DNA of 64,000 nt, taken from Allodiplogaster sudhausi (taxonomy: Eukaryota; Nematoda; Chromadorea; Rhabditida; Diplogasteridae). The stretch covers positions 555,001 through 619,000 of the forward strand of contig CALZFC010000135.1 in assembly GCA_945643635.1 (NCBI GenBank), given 5' to 3'. Below are positions 1 through 13,800 of this stretch, piece after piece (position 1 is the first letter of the stretch; the number at the start of each line of letters is the position of its first letter). Position numbers and translations under genes: made by a program. The notes below the pieces were generated by a model. It made no database searches. It was not told where the DNA came from and saw nothing but the letters and a program-made list of their open reading frames with translations.

Positions 1-532
1 AGCAGTGGTCCCCTCAGTAGTCGTTGTTCTTCTTCTCTTTCTTCTTCTTCTACTGCTGCAACTGCTGGCGTCCTGCAACGAATGACTTGACTACAGTATC
101 CGCCGATTGATGTGTCGGGTGAGCGTACATCAGTGGAAAGAGTGGCTGGAATGGGTGAGGGACTCTTCTTTCTGATGCTCATTTTGACTGGATCCTTTGG
201 GGGAGCCTGAGAGGAAGAAGCGGTGGTGGGGGAGGGCAGTCGTTGTGAAGATCTGAACACTAATGAACATTCACGCGATACTTCGAGATTGGCAATTCAG
301 AGCCTAGAATCTAATTTTTTTCCGAAAATATTTTAGTTATACTTGGCAGACCATGTTACATCTGCCATGCTTGAGAATGAGAAGAGAGAGAACCGACCCT
401 GCATCAGAAGAGACTCCAGCAGGGGCAGCAGTAGAACACAGGAAGATAGGCTGGATTCGACGCTTGCCATCCGCCTCGAGAGTCTGCAAAGGGCACAGAG
501 AGAGGAGAGAGAGAGGAGAGGAGAGAGAGAGG

Positions 533-575
<43 letters not shown>

Positions 576-776
576 ATAGAAAAAGAGAGAAAGTAGAGAA
601 ACAGATAGAAATGGAGAGAAACAGATAGAAAAGGAGGGAAACTGATAGAAAAGGAGAGGAAGTGAGGGAAAGAGATAGAAAAAAGACGTGAGCAAGAGAG
701 AATGAGTGAGAGAGAGAGAGTGAGAGAGAGAGAGAGAGAATGAAAGATAGAGAGATAGAGAGATAGATAGATAGAT

Positions 777-868
<92 letters not shown>

Positions 869-3800
869 AGTGAGAAAAGGAGGGAAACTGATAGAAAAGG
901 AGATAAAGTGAGAGAAAGAGATAGAAAGGTGAGCAATTGAACGAGAGAGCGAGAGACAGACAGACAGAGGAGAGAGAGAGAGAGGGAAAGAGAAAGAGAG
1001 AGAAGAGAGAAAAAGAAAGATAGGAAGGTAACCTCAATCTGCTCCTTCCTCTTTTCCGAGAGCTCTTTCTCTACTTCCCGTGCACTTTCGGTGCTTTTCT
1101 CAGATGAGTTGGCTATAAATCGAACGGCACAACATTCATAACCAATAAAAGGATTCTTTAAAAAGAAATATAAAAAAGAAACAGGAAGCATTTGGCATAG
1201 TCGCCGAGGCATTCGCGGATGAAGAAGAGTTAGCAGCTCGGTAAGCAAGGAGCTCCGCTGGTGTTTCGATGAAAGAATTCGACTTGGCTGGTGAAGACAA
1301 TACTCAATAGCCAAGGATATTGTTACGATCCAATCAACTTGTTTTCTCTATCCCTCACTACATACATTCTACAGTCTTCACGCCTCCACTCATACAGTAA
1401 CCTCACTCTTCCCTTTCTACCAACCATCAATAGTCTCCATTATTCCGTTCGCATTAGTTGGAATGAAATGCGATGGTCTACATTTGTAGAGCTTCTCACA
1501 ATGATCGGCCTGTAAGTACCGATCATTACACGGTCTCTCCCCTCTCCCTGTCTCTCTACACCGTCTCTCCCTCTCTCGATCTACACGGTCTCTCCCACTC
1601 TCCCTCTCTCCCTGTCTCTCCCTCTCTCCATCTAGACGGTCTCTCCCACTCTCCCTGTTTCTCTACACCGTCTCTCCCCCTCTCCATGTCTCTCATCAAC
1701 ATAGCTGAAAAGCCGACTGCTTAGACAAATTTTCATTCATCCTTCCTGGTAAAATATCGACATTTCGAGCCTAATCAGAAGCTAATATGTTTAGCATGAA
1801 CAAAGCTCTCTCTCTCACTCATCCTTCCTCGGAATTATGGGCGCCCCATTTTAAGTTATGCTCTTCACATACTTCGACTTCAACATACCATATCCTCCAT
1901 AGTCAGCATTACTCCAAGTTCCTTTTCGTTGAAGTTAAACGACTTGATAGTTCCATCCTACAATAAAAATGCAATTATCATTGGGTCCTGTGGAAAAGGT
2001 GTGGAAGTGATGTAAAGAAAGAAGAGATGCTACGGAGAAGAGAGAGAACCTGAGAACAGACGAGAAGAGTGAAATCTCTCCAGGCGCAGTCCATGACCGT
2101 GTGCTTGAAGATGTTAGTGAAGACGACGAGAGGGCGGCGGGAGGAGGGAATGGCCCAGATTGACACGGCCTTGTCTCGACTTCCCACGGCAAGCACTGAT
2201 GCCTGTGGCAGACAACACAAATGATTCATTCACATTGCGTCCCTCAGATAGGTTTACCTGAATTTGACGATTGTTGTAGTCAGTGAATCGAAAGAGACGA
2301 GGGCAGACACGGACACAAGTCACAGCCTGTAATCATCAAGTGGACAAAGGAAGCAACACGCAATTCCACTGCAACTTGCAATGGATTCCTTCCACTGTCT
2401 GATGAATCAATGCCAACTTTGCGGTGTCCTACGAGATCTCGAGAGGAGTTCCACCCCTTCCGGACAACAATCTGAGCAGTGGGCCCTTGGTTGTTCATCG
2501 CTCCAGGAGCCAGCAAGAACTGCCCATCCGGGGTCCAGTCAGGCCGAGTGAACATCGTTGTTTGGCTGCTCTGAGTAGCATGTCCCTCACTCTCTCTTTC
2601 TTACGCTGTCTGACTCTCTTCTCGTTCTCTGGTTCTCTCACATTCGCTTTCTCTCTTGCTCTCCTTAGTATTTTTCTTGGTAGAAAAACAAACCTCCTCA
2701 AACGGTTCCTCAATTGTCTTCTCAACAGACCATGAGTCGGTAGTCCAAAGCCGAAGCGATTTGTCTCCTGCCTAATAAATCTTCTTCTTCTAAACTTCTC
2801 AAGCTGAATTGGCTAACTTGTGAAGCGAGATACTTCCCAATTGGATCCCAAGCCAGACCCTTGACTGGCCCACTGTGTCCACCTCTTCTAGCATCCAGGA
2901 CAATGACTCGCTCTGCAAATTCAGAGTCAACGAACAACAGTTAATTACTGACATGCAAGGAACCACTTGCCAGGGAGCTTCTTGGCATTCCAGATGATGA
3001 CATTGTTATCCATGGAAGCAGAAGCAAGAAGATGACCATCCCAGGACCAGTCTACTGCCATCACCTTGATGCTCCTCATTATCAGAGAGGGAGAAAAATA
3101 GGAGAGGTGCAGAATGAGAGAGAGAGAGAGAGAGAGAGACAGAGTGAAGAGAGTGAAGAGAGAATGAGAGAGAGAGGAGTGGAGAAAGAAGAGAGAATGA
3201 GGGAGAGTGGAGAGGGACTGAGAGAGAGAAAGAGAGAGCGAGAGAGAGGGGCGAGAGAGAGAGAGTGGAGAGAGAATGAAGGAGAGGAGAGAGAATAAGG
3301 GAGAGGAGAGAGAATGAGGGAGAGGAGATAGTGGAGAGAGAGGAGATAGTGTGGAGAGAGAGTGGAGAGAGAATGAGAGGGCGAGAGAAAGAGAGAAAGC
3401 GAGAAAGAGAGAGAGAGAGAAAGAGAGAGAGAGTGGAGACGAGATAGTGAATGAGAGAGGGCGAAAGAAAGAGGTAAATATATCTAACTTCCATGCTATG
3501 TGAATGCATCGTGTGGACACATCTGTATTTCTCAAGGTTTCCAGCCTCCACTCCTGTCTTTACCACGGTTCCGGCAGACTGAATCCTCCCACTGTACTCC
3601 CAGATTGTGACAGTCTGAACAGGGGTCGTCAGAGAGTGGCCCAAGAGAAGAATGGATTGACCTTATCGTCGACAGCGCAGGCAAGAAACTTGCCGCATCG
3701 AGACCAGCGAACACAATTGACACCAGCTGAAACGGTTTTTTTCTTCTTTCTGTTCTACTCTTTTTACATTACCTTGATGTGGAATCTTGGAAAGCAGAGG

Positions 3801-4035
3801 CCGGTTTGCCTCGAGATCACGACCACACTTTTCTACCGTAATCGGCAGAAGATTCCAAACAACTACCAGCCCATCTCCGCCTGTGTCACCCTTTAACACA
3901 CGGTGATGATCTGCGAGAAGAGAAGATCACACCTACCTGCCCACACGTGACCACTTTATCCGCCGTTGGATGCAAGTCAAGAGAGTAAATGGCGCCGCCA
4001 GAGTGGTGCACCCACGGGGAGATTGTCAGCCTCAT
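1..4035 (-). CDS. HIRA: HIRA-like histone chaperone, WD40 protein (3' end off window)
   Basis: HIRA deposits histone H3.3-H4 in nuclear chromatin independently of replication. The chosen ATG (4035) starts a peptide with WVHHSGGAIYSLDLHP, the family N-terminal blade. First exons are 3937-4035, 3773-3890 and 3662-3726, joined in phase to give HQAGVNCVRWSRCGKFLA; introns are 46 nt. Further exons give TVTIWEYSGR, VMAVDWSWDGHLLASAS, HSGPVKGLAWDPIGKYL (about 2815-2915), DWTPDGQFLLAPGAMNNQG then PTAQIVV and GHRK (about 2400-2580), and LAVGSRDKAVSIW (about 2050-2200), in HIRA order. The exon ending at 1889 reads DGTIKSFNF. Exon 344-483 carries EADGKRRIQP, the HIRA B-domain region that binds ASF1 in other animals. 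The probable last visible exon (1 to about 235) is low-complexity and the C-terminal HIRA domain would lie left of the window. A few junctions (around 3490, 2950 and 1050-1330) could not be brought into frame by eye. The intron at 484-1033 is almost all GA and GATA repeats. Confidence 0.9.
484..1033. repeat. GA and GATA microsatellite filling a HIRA intron
   Basis: GA-rich tracts at about 484-745 and 940-1020 flank a (GATA)n run at about 745-868. The block lies exactly between the HIRA exon ending near 1034 (EKRKEQIE, donor gttacc) and exon 344-483. On the coding strand it reads CT and TATC. It produces apparent 234- and 325-residue Ser/Leu/Tyr reading frames that are repeat artefacts. Confidence 0.95.
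3112..3475. repeat. GA microsatellite in a HIRA intron
   Basis: Imperfect (GA)n about 360 bp long with GGAGAGAGAATGAG-type interruptions. It lies between the HIRA exons carrying RCVHTMHSHSM and IKVMAVDWSWD, and is pyrimidine-rich on the coding strand. Confidence 0.93.
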
Positions 4036-5119
4036 CACAACTACTCTCACCACATCACACAAGCACTGCAATCGGAGCGAGGAAGATTCCCCCAAACACT
4101 ACGTGGGTAAATACATTGCAGCACTAATCAAAAACAAAAATGAGAAAGGTCAACCAAATCATAAATTCCTCAAGGAAAGTATTATGAATGAGGAGCAAAG
4201 ACATCTCAGCAGAAAGGCCTTCAAAACACTGGTTGTTTCAGGATTTATCACTTCAAACCGTAGACATCAAAAGACTACAAGTTGCCATGCTAAAGGCATC
4301 ACGCGCTCGCAATCATTCACCACTCATATTTACCCTTCATAAGAAATAAGTCCGAATCCCAAATAAACGAATTGCTAGTTACCTAATAAAATAAAACAGT
4401 ACAAGCACTACTCATGAAGTGCCCGAGCCCGAAAAGATTAATGTGGAAATGAGGCATGTTCTTGAAAAACCCGTTATGTTTTGAGAGCTGGGTATATTGG
4501 AAATGGGCTCATAAATCAGGTTCATAATTCGGCAGTATAGCTAAGAAATCGTCGGAAACTGCATACTAAATATGAGTTATATATATTAGGGAAAAGACTA
4601 ATTGTAAGCAATATACTACCAAATAGAAAAGGACTGCACTGAAATTCAAATAAACTGAACGGAGGGGCAAAAGAAGAAAAGCACCAATCGAACGGAAGTG
4701 GCGGAGTGCAGTCAATTCTGTCTCCAACTCGCTCTCGTTCTACCTCCTCGCCCTCGCTCCAATCGCCCTCCGTAACCCTTCAAAAACATTGAGACAGGAA
4801 TTGAGAGAGCGAAGAGAGAAAGACCTTGGGTTGTTCACTCCCAGAAGAGTTGCGATGTGAGAGGGGAGGGCCGTCTCCCTTCCCCCCTCGGTTCCCTCCC
4901 TTTGGGAAGCCCCCTCTGCCATTCCCTCTCCATCGTTGTCCTACTTCCCGGTTGCTTGCGAATCCGAAGCCGCGCCTGTTTCAGATCGCTCCTTACTGGC
5001 AGTCACCAAGTTGTCCGAGTTATCACGAATAAAAAATGTTGACCCAAATCTTTTGGAAAATTCACTAAGATTTATAAAATACAGTGCATTTGTCATGCAT
5101 CTCCTCAGTCAAAAATGCT
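4036..5119. other. Spacer between TUT4/7 3' end and HIRA start
   Basis: About 4036-4680 is AT-rich with no supported gene. At 4740-4922 the minus strand has an open frame (GGRETALPSHIATLLGVNN, ending RARR) in a GC-richer stretch; it could be a further C-terminal exon of the uridylyltransferase or chance. I found no convincing splice connection. The HIRA promoter should lie just right of 4035. Confidence 0.5.
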
Positions 5120-5989
5120 CTATACGCAAGAAGGGTAGTAAATTGATGAATAAAAGACTAACGAATATATTTTCGGGCAGCGATCAGTAAAGTGTCCGAA
5201 CTGGCCGCAGTTGAAGCAGGATCTGTCCCGTGGAGGGGAATCCTTACAGCGACACTCCGCCAGCAGAGCCTCCTGCATTTACTCCTTCCATTCACTGCAC
5301 TCCCAAGAATGAATGAATGCTGACAGCGTAATTGAAAAGCTTCTCAGGAGGTATTCTCCCGCCATCAGCATCGGCCATGATCCTGTAAATGTGAAAGAGG
5401 AGCAAGAGATGGGAATGATAAGAAGGCTAGTCAAGCAACCTTCTTCGCACGCGAAGGCGGAGCAGCACTTCACGCGATCTGACGATTGAACGGAGAATGA
5501 AGGCAGACACTGAAAAGAAATCCTCCGAAGTAGAAAGGTCGATAAAAAACAAAAATTTCAAAATAAAGCGAACGAGATCTGAAACTGACACAGACATATA
5601 AAACTTTTTAAGACGACAGATATTTATTAGCCGACAAAAACACTAGATAGGGAAATAAAATTCTTCCCGAATATTTCATAGAGCATGTAAGTGGTTATTT
5701 TTCGGGTTTCTTCGGCCTGCATAGTTCTGTACCCTGAGGAATTGTGACAACCAACTTCTGGCGCTGACACCGGAACCGAGGTTGTGGTCGAGGTCGAAGG
5801 GGTCCTCGATGGCTAGCTGCTTGTTCACCCAGTGGCTGTCCCTCTTCTCCACCTTCGTCAGTGGAGACGAGCGACGCACTTGAACCACCTAATGATAGGA
5901 TGATCAATAGAGTGGGATCCACAAAAACGAGGCGGGAGAGACGAGAGATGGTGAGGGAGAACGAGAGAAGGGGAGAGAGAAGAGAAACT

Positions 5990-6038
<49 letters not shown>

Positions 6039-7476
6039 GAGAAGGGGGGAGAGAAGAGAAACTAGAGAGATAGGCAGGGAGGTAGAAAGAGAGACGAACC
6101 GAATTTGCCCAGTCGAATCGGGCGAAATAATCGACAAAGTCAATGAAGAGTTCCCCTGCTCCATTCGTGTTCTTGGACCACTCTTTCTATACATAAAAAT
6201 CATTATGCGTAATAACATGTGTAATAAATAACAACACACTGAAATAAATAAACAATGATAACTCACAACTGGCTCGCCATCGAAGAAGTAAACATTCCAC
6301 TTGTCAACGATTTTCTCTTCGGCAGCTCCCATCTTAATTCTTGATGATCTTAGGATAACATAGAAAGGATCATAAAGAGAGAAAGGAGCCAGCAATCAAT
6401 AAATATTATAATTCCATTTCAAAATGAAAGAGAAATGGAAATAAATAAGACCTCTTGCAGAACGGGAAGCACGGGAGGTTGAGTGTTCTGGAGGAAGTGG
6501 ATAAGCATGATGATAAAGGCGTAGGAAGAGAGAGAGCCCTTGGATGCGTCGTGAATCTCGCATCTCTTTGCCCATCTCTTCACCCACATTCCTAGACACG
6601 AATCCTTCCTCCACTCCCTTTCCTCCTGCTTACCCAGCTTGGCGAGGAGATGGCGAGGAGTCCACTCGCAGTAGCGGCGGAGCAGCTGCGTGTTGTGCAA
6701 TGCCAGTTCATTGTAGTAGCTCATGCTGCAGGCAATTACATCTCTCCTTCTCATCCTATCAATCTATCACTTTTAAGAACATTATAAAATAACCAACTCT
6801 CCCTCCACTCGCCCGCTCCCGATATTGATCATGAATTTGACGATAGGAACCTGAACGTAAATGTAACAAACACGCTTGCGTCCAGAAATATAGTGGGAAA
6901 CCTTGGCTCCGATAATGGGTTGAACCCCAGTGACAAGCCTATTCATGCTCAGAGCATCCGCGATTTCCTGTATGGTCTTCGCAGCCATTTCTTTGCTCTG
7001 CAACAAATATGCAAGTGAAAAACGACAGGAGCTAGAAAATGACCTTGAAATCGTGGCCGAGCCTCTTTTCCTGATCTTCAGTGAATCGGAAGCAGATATC
7101 AATGTCCGAATCATTCGCACCAAAACCACTCAGCGAAGAGCCAAAGAGCTGAAAAGAATGAATGGAAAAGGAACACGGAATGCAAAGCAAGCGAACAGTC
7201 AGTCGGCAGCGGTGGCCGATCTGAGCAACCAAGTCACTCGATATTTCATAGAGAACATTGTTGATGCTGTCAAGACGAGTCTTGCGGATTCTCGATTTCT
7301 CTGAAAAATTAAAGAGCAACAACAACGAGTAGGAGCAATTTGCTCAATATAATCTCAGCAGAACGAGTATAAATACAACATTCCAATCCTCTCTTTCAGC
7401 TAAACAATTATTGCAGCTCTGGACAGATCAACTGTACCGCAGTGCAATGCATTTCCTTTGATAGGGATATTCGAAT

Positions 7477-7528
<52 letters not shown>

Positions 7529-7719
7529 AGAGAGGTAAGACTGACCATAGTTAATATCAATTATACTGCTAATTTCGTCAAGATGAAGCTGAGGCCTCTT
7601 AGAAACGTCGATATGGATGATGGGAGGGATCTTCATGGAAGGACAAGAGCCGGAGAGGTGGGAGGGCGAGTCGCAATACACGCAGTGGATGTCGCAGCGC
7701 TGAAAGGAAGGAAGTAGGA

Positions 7720-7762
<43 letters not shown>

Positions 7763-7766
7763 GAGA

Positions 7767-7802
<36 letters not shown>

Positions 7803-10800
7803 AAGAGAAAGAGAAAAGGAAGTGTGGTACATAGCCATTCGTGAGCTGGTTCAAGTCATCGAAGGTGTAGTCGAAGTCGGCGACGCTCATCACTTCCATC
7901 CTCCTCTCCATCTGGAAGAGAAGGATTTCATAGCATTTAAAGGGAATTATGGATATGAAATAGGAACGAACCTCGCTCATGTCGAAATCCTCAATGGAGA
8001 TAAAGAACTCCTCATAAGTTGGAATGCGACTCTCCTCCTCTTGCAAAGAGTCTTGCTTTTCCTCAGTCGCCTCAACGTTTTGCCAATAAATATAAACACC
8101 GCGTCACGTATTTTTTTTACATCAGATAAATAGCGGATAATTTCGAATAAATAAACATAATGCACTCAGACAACAATATGTTCAAATATGAAGAATGAGA
8201 TCATATTAAACAAGAACCGGAAGGACGATTTCGTTTTCTTTTTCGGGAAATTCCCCTGAGCCTTCTTGCTCGCCTTCCGCTGAGACCTGAAATGGCTCGA
8301 CTCACTTCGTATTACGCGAATGAAAAGTATTGGTAGAAATGTAATGCCAGGTGAAATAAGCAACCTCGTCAGCCGCGAAGACTTGGTCGGAGAATGAATC
8401 CTCGAGGACGCTCGAGACCGAGTCCGCCGCCACAGAAGAAACACTTCGCACGCCCATGATCTACACACGAAGATTACTTCACTTCACGACAGATCAAAAG
8501 TGGAGAGGAGAGGGAGTGGCAAACCGAATTGCATGCAGCGCAATGCATACTGAAGAATGAATTGAGAGGGGCACTGACAGGGGTTTCTGCATGGACGGAT
8601 ATCGGTCGCTTCATTGGAGAAAGAGAAGGGGAAACGGCTCGTTTCGGCAGCTTCAAAGGTTCCGCTGCCACCCATTCTAGCTTCTCTTGCCTCTGCAGGT
8701 AGGCTGCTATCTTCTGCTCCTCCTCAACCCAATCGAATTTTAAGCATTCGGAAACAAAAGTCGTCGCTCGATAACCTTGAAATTTGAATAATTAAAATAT
8801 CAAAATATAGTTGATTCCTACAACAACAAAAAAAGAAAAAAAAAGTGATTAGTTGAATCAAATTTAAGCGCCTTGAATTATTCTTGAAAGCATATGACTA
8901 TTTTCATAATATAAATTATCACTTTGGGAAATATCAAAAAGGCCTACAGGAACCAATAATTATACAACGACCATTTTCCTACTTTAATTCGTCCGCACTG
9001 CAGTTTCGTAATTCTGTCCCAAACTAAGCGCAGCAGAGTCAAACCGACCTCAGTCTGCAGGTGCTGGTCAGCAACTTCTGCTCCCTCAGTCTGCAACTGC
9101 TGCTCAGCAACTTCTGCTCCACTCGGCACAATCAACGTTTTTGACTTTCGCCTTGCCTTTTTCCTAAAAAAAATTACACACGCTAATATTAATAAAGACA
9201 AATTGATTTGTTCCCTCAAGCGGTAGAACGGAAGACATAAGTATCTTCATTGTTTCAGACGCAACATGAAGTTCTCGGCAACCAAAACTCACTCGGGTTA
9301 TTCATTCCTTGTGGCTTCTCTTTCACTCTACTTTATTATGAATGTAACACTGCTGCGACCTTTTGTTCTTGGAATTGGAAGAAAGAGATGGACTGCAAGG
9401 CGCAGCAGAGAAAACCTCCTCTTCATTGTCACTCACTTGGTACACCGACACAGTCAACCCTTCCACCTCACACTCCAGCCACACCTGCAATACATAACTA
9501 GACAATCGACAGGAGAATGTCAGTTGAATGACATGTTGTGGAGGGGAGCGGTCGGTACTTCGAGAGAGCGGATGGTCTTGCGTGAATAGATTCTCTCTGC
9601 CGGGCAGTCCAACTCGAAGTCTTCATCTTGCATTTCGGAGAGAATCTTTCCATGGATGACCAGAGGCTCCTCCTCGAATGGAGTCAAACGCTCAGCCTAC
9701 AAATATCTTTACAGGTATTCGAAAAAAGAAATAATCACGATTCGATAGCATAAAGCTCAAAAGAAGAAATAATAGAAGAGACTAACAACCTCGACTACGC
9801 TTGGCAGATTGCAAGATCCCTGTAGACTTGCAATGAAGAGAGCAGCAGCCTCTTCATCTACTGAATTGCTCTCCAGTTCAATCAAATCTAAACCAGGCGC
9901 TCCAGAGTACAAAGAATAAATATTTGTATATAACAAATAAATAGACTGAAAAATGAACGTGCCCGGCTGACTCTGATCACTAGGCATTTCCCCAGTGCGG
10001 AAGAATGATAGTGTGAATTGAGCAGTGAGAAGCCCCTCTCCCCCCTCCTTCGCCCAAGCTGCCTTTGCTACGTCCATCTGCAGGCGAATTATTCGAAAAA
10101 TGTTTGAAACGGTGTTATGTCCAGAATACGCACCTTAAGAGCTTCACAGTAAATTTTCAAGGACTTGGAGTGATTCTCAGGTGCGACTTCGCAAAGACCT
10201 TGCAACTTCAGCCAACCCTTCAGCATTTCTTCAATCTTCGGTGAACTGTCCTCCATCATTTGAAATAAGCAAATCACATGGCGATTCTTATCCGCCCTTC
10301 AACCAAGTCGTTCAAGCAGTTAGCTAGCTTCACCTGCTATCCTTCCAAAGAAGGCCCACCAACCTGATATGGTCCTTTACCATCTTCGTTGCCCCCAGGA
10401 GGAAAGTGTGGAAATCGCTCTTGAGCCTAGCGAGATCAGAGAAAGTGGAAGACGAGGGGAAGAAGGAAAGAACAAGGAGACGAAGCGAGACTAGTTCCAC
10501 TTTCTCTTCTCCGCTCTTCTTCTTTCCCAGTTGAATATCAACTCCAGTTGCGAGTCCAGTCTTCAGTTCCTGAAGGCAGCCATTCAGGGTAATTAAGATG
10601 GTATTGATGATCCGTTCGACCTTCTTCACCGACTGAGGACGGACTGTCCACGCATCACTCTTGCACATCAAGGACACTGAGGGGTAGGGAATGGCGGGGT
10701 GCACACCCTGCAAGTATCACCGTGTGGCTTGCCAATAAGGGAAGAGAAATAAAAGCCTACCTTCCATGAACGGATGCCCACGGCAGAATCCTCGTATAGT

Positions 10801-13800
10801 TCCAGCAGCCTCCCTTTCTGGGGTTTCTCTTGGCTTTCCCCTTGGAGAACGACAAGCCAGTTGAGTTGTTCTTGTTCGAGCAGAGAAGCAGAGATGGAAG
10901 TGTCCTGGTCATGACGAACCACTCCAAGAGTGAAGGTGCCGGAGTGGCCGACCACTCTTCTCCCCCCTTGCCTTTCGGCCACTTCAATGGTCCTTGGTTT
11001 GGGCTGCGGAGGCTCGGCTGATCTCTCCTTTCTTCCGACGCTCTCTACACTCTCCTTCTCTTTGTTAATCGTCTCCGTCTCACGAGAACCCATCCTTTCT
11101 TCCTTGTCTGACTTCTGAATTCATAGTATGATTGCATACAAGAGAAAAATAATGCATTGCTAGGCTTACACTACGTGCTCTGCCATTTCTCTTCAGCTCG
11201 CTGGAAGTTCCCTTCTTTTTCTTCTTCTGAGGGCTTGCATTGGCCTAAATTAAGCAAAAGTTATTAATTTGATTGAATTACAAAACGGTGAGACAGTTGA
11301 CTCCAACAATTGGATTTAACAAAATTGTTATGGAGGTGAATTTTGGTTGTATATTGGAAGTACATTATTGTACCTTTTGAAAGAGTTTAATATCGAGAAG
11401 TCGACCGCCCTCTTTCGCCTTCGGTATTCGGAAGCTAAGGAAAGTCGAGAGGAAGCAATTCAGGAGATGCCACTGGAAGGACTTGTGCAGCACGCCCAGA
11501 GGCTTCTCAGTTATCGGGTCTGCACAATTTCAATCTCGCGCCATCCTCAACCACTTCCTCATAATCAGCCTAACCCAGCACTGTCAGATTCTTCCTGTTA
11601 AATTTCTTTTCTGCTTTGCTGAGCGGCTGAGTAGAACAGATCTGAAAAAGCAACTTGACCATGAGACCCAAGAAAATGGACTAAGGAAGACAGTAGTTAT
11701 CTTCACATTTAGGACTAATTCCAAGCGTCACATCACATAAAACCATCCCAAAGGCATTTTACTCACTTAATTCAATAGAAAGAGGTAACGCTTATAATAA
11801 TCTGAATGAGGAGACGTAACTGAACAATATCAGGACGGGCTTGGCCAGTTGCATAGTACTGAAGGAAGCGAAGCCACGCAGTGCCGATTGAGAAATCCAT
11901 CCTCCCTCCATTCAGATCCTCGTCTTTTCCAATGGAATCTTCCTTCAATTTCACCACTCATTTCTCTCCGCAGAGCATCGCCAACTCCTTCCAGCCAACT
12001 CCCGTCAAGAAAATGACTCAAACGCAAAAAAAAAAACCAATAAACAACATACGACATCTGAGAGATCTTCGTCCATAATATCCCTTCCGTTCTCGATTCT
12101 AATCTAAAAATTAGGTCACAAAACACTGACATTTTTGGGTAAATTTTCGACACCTTGAGCAATAAACCTAGATCGCATCCTTTAATACAGGTTATAAGTA
12201 GTATTTTATACGACAAAATTAGTCGTGGTCATTAATAGACAATTTATATTAACCACTGTGGAAAGTGGCAAGAAACCTGATGAATGGCAGGAAGCTGTTT
12301 GTTCTGCTGCAAAGCATAGATCAGCATGACCTCCAGCATAGTGGGAGAGAGAGCGTGTTGTGCAGAGAGAAGAGAGGGATCAGTCAGTTCACACTTCTGG
12401 AAGAGACTTCGTGGCAAGGAAGGGGAAGCACAGACTCACTGCTCCCCAGAAGCGAAGAAGGACTCGCAGATCACGGAGTCGGGGAAGGAGTCTGTCGTAG
12501 AGAGAAAGGAGTCGGCTCAGATTCACTCTCGACTTGTCTTGCCATTCGATGCGGACAATGACTCCTGAAACGGCAATTCTCAGCGCCTCATACCAAAAGA
12601 AGTCATGGACAAATACAACGACAGAACATGACATTAAGGAGACCTTCAGGAAACTCGGAAAGCAGGGTTTCTGCTCGAAACACTGCTTGAATCTGAGATT
12701 GATTGCAGGCTCCCCGCGATACATGAACTTCCTTCCAGAATTTGGCTGAAAGCAAGGAAAGATTTACTGGAAGGAAATACAAAACGAACCCGTCGAGAGA
12801 GCTTCGGGCAAGACATTCGTGAAGAAGTTATCAGCTTGCTTGGCAACACTGAGGTGAATGTTGATATCGGAAGAAGAAGAGGAACAGCCAGCGGCAACTG
12901 AGCCGAACAACTCCACGGAAACTTCCTCATCTCAATTTTTTTTACTATATAGAAGAGATGAAAATTCAAGGACAATAGTATGTACTCCAAACCACAACAG
13001 ATCACATATCCATGCAAAGCATGTCCTTCACAATTGCGGTTCATCCAATTTCTTAGTTGCCAATACAGACAATGAGATTAAAACAGACGGAACCTGCAGA
13101 CCGGCCTGGAAGACAGGAAGACACAGCAAGACGCAGAAGACGGACGGTCTCCTTAGCCATCTCGGCCAAGGCAGCCCGGTCATCTCAATGGAGATTATGT
13201 CAGAGAGCAGTGTTTAAATAGGCCTCAATTTTTCTAGGGACCCTCCCGACACTCAAAACCACCCGATTTTCGGAATGTTTTAATGCGAAAGATCCTGTAC
13301 TCTTCCGATTTTTGTTGACGGTACCTTACGAAAATCTCTGAAACTAGAAGCTATTTAAAGACTGGAAGACACTGGCAGAGATGTCTAACGAGATTCTGTC
13401 AGTCGTTCCAGAGTCTGCTCTAAGCATCGATCGATGGCTTCCAAGTGCGGGCCCGTCAATGGCGGCAGCTTCTCTTTCAATTCACGCCGCATCCTCACGC
13501 GCTGAGAACAGAAATAATGATAAGATTAGACAAGTTGCAACCTACTTATGTAACTCGCGAACCTCTTCCTCTCCTAAATGGCCGGAACTGAGATGCTGAA
13601 CAGCGTGTTCCATAGTGAGTAGGTGATAGTCGCATAGCTTGACAAAGATGACGTCTAGTCAAATAAAGTTATCCCAACAAACTAACTTTGCAATAGTAAA
13701 CCGCTTGAGGAAAGTGGATCGGTGGGTTCTCGAGTACGACGATGGAATGGAGATTGAGGTAAGGCAAGGATCTCTTGCTCACGGGTTCCTTTTCACTCCC

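Noticed and set aside
333..1314. Long minus-strand Ser/Leu/Tyr frames (234 and 325 residues)
   Set aside because: They are six-frame translations of the GA and GATA repeat inside a HIRA intron; only short HIRA exon parts at their ends are real.
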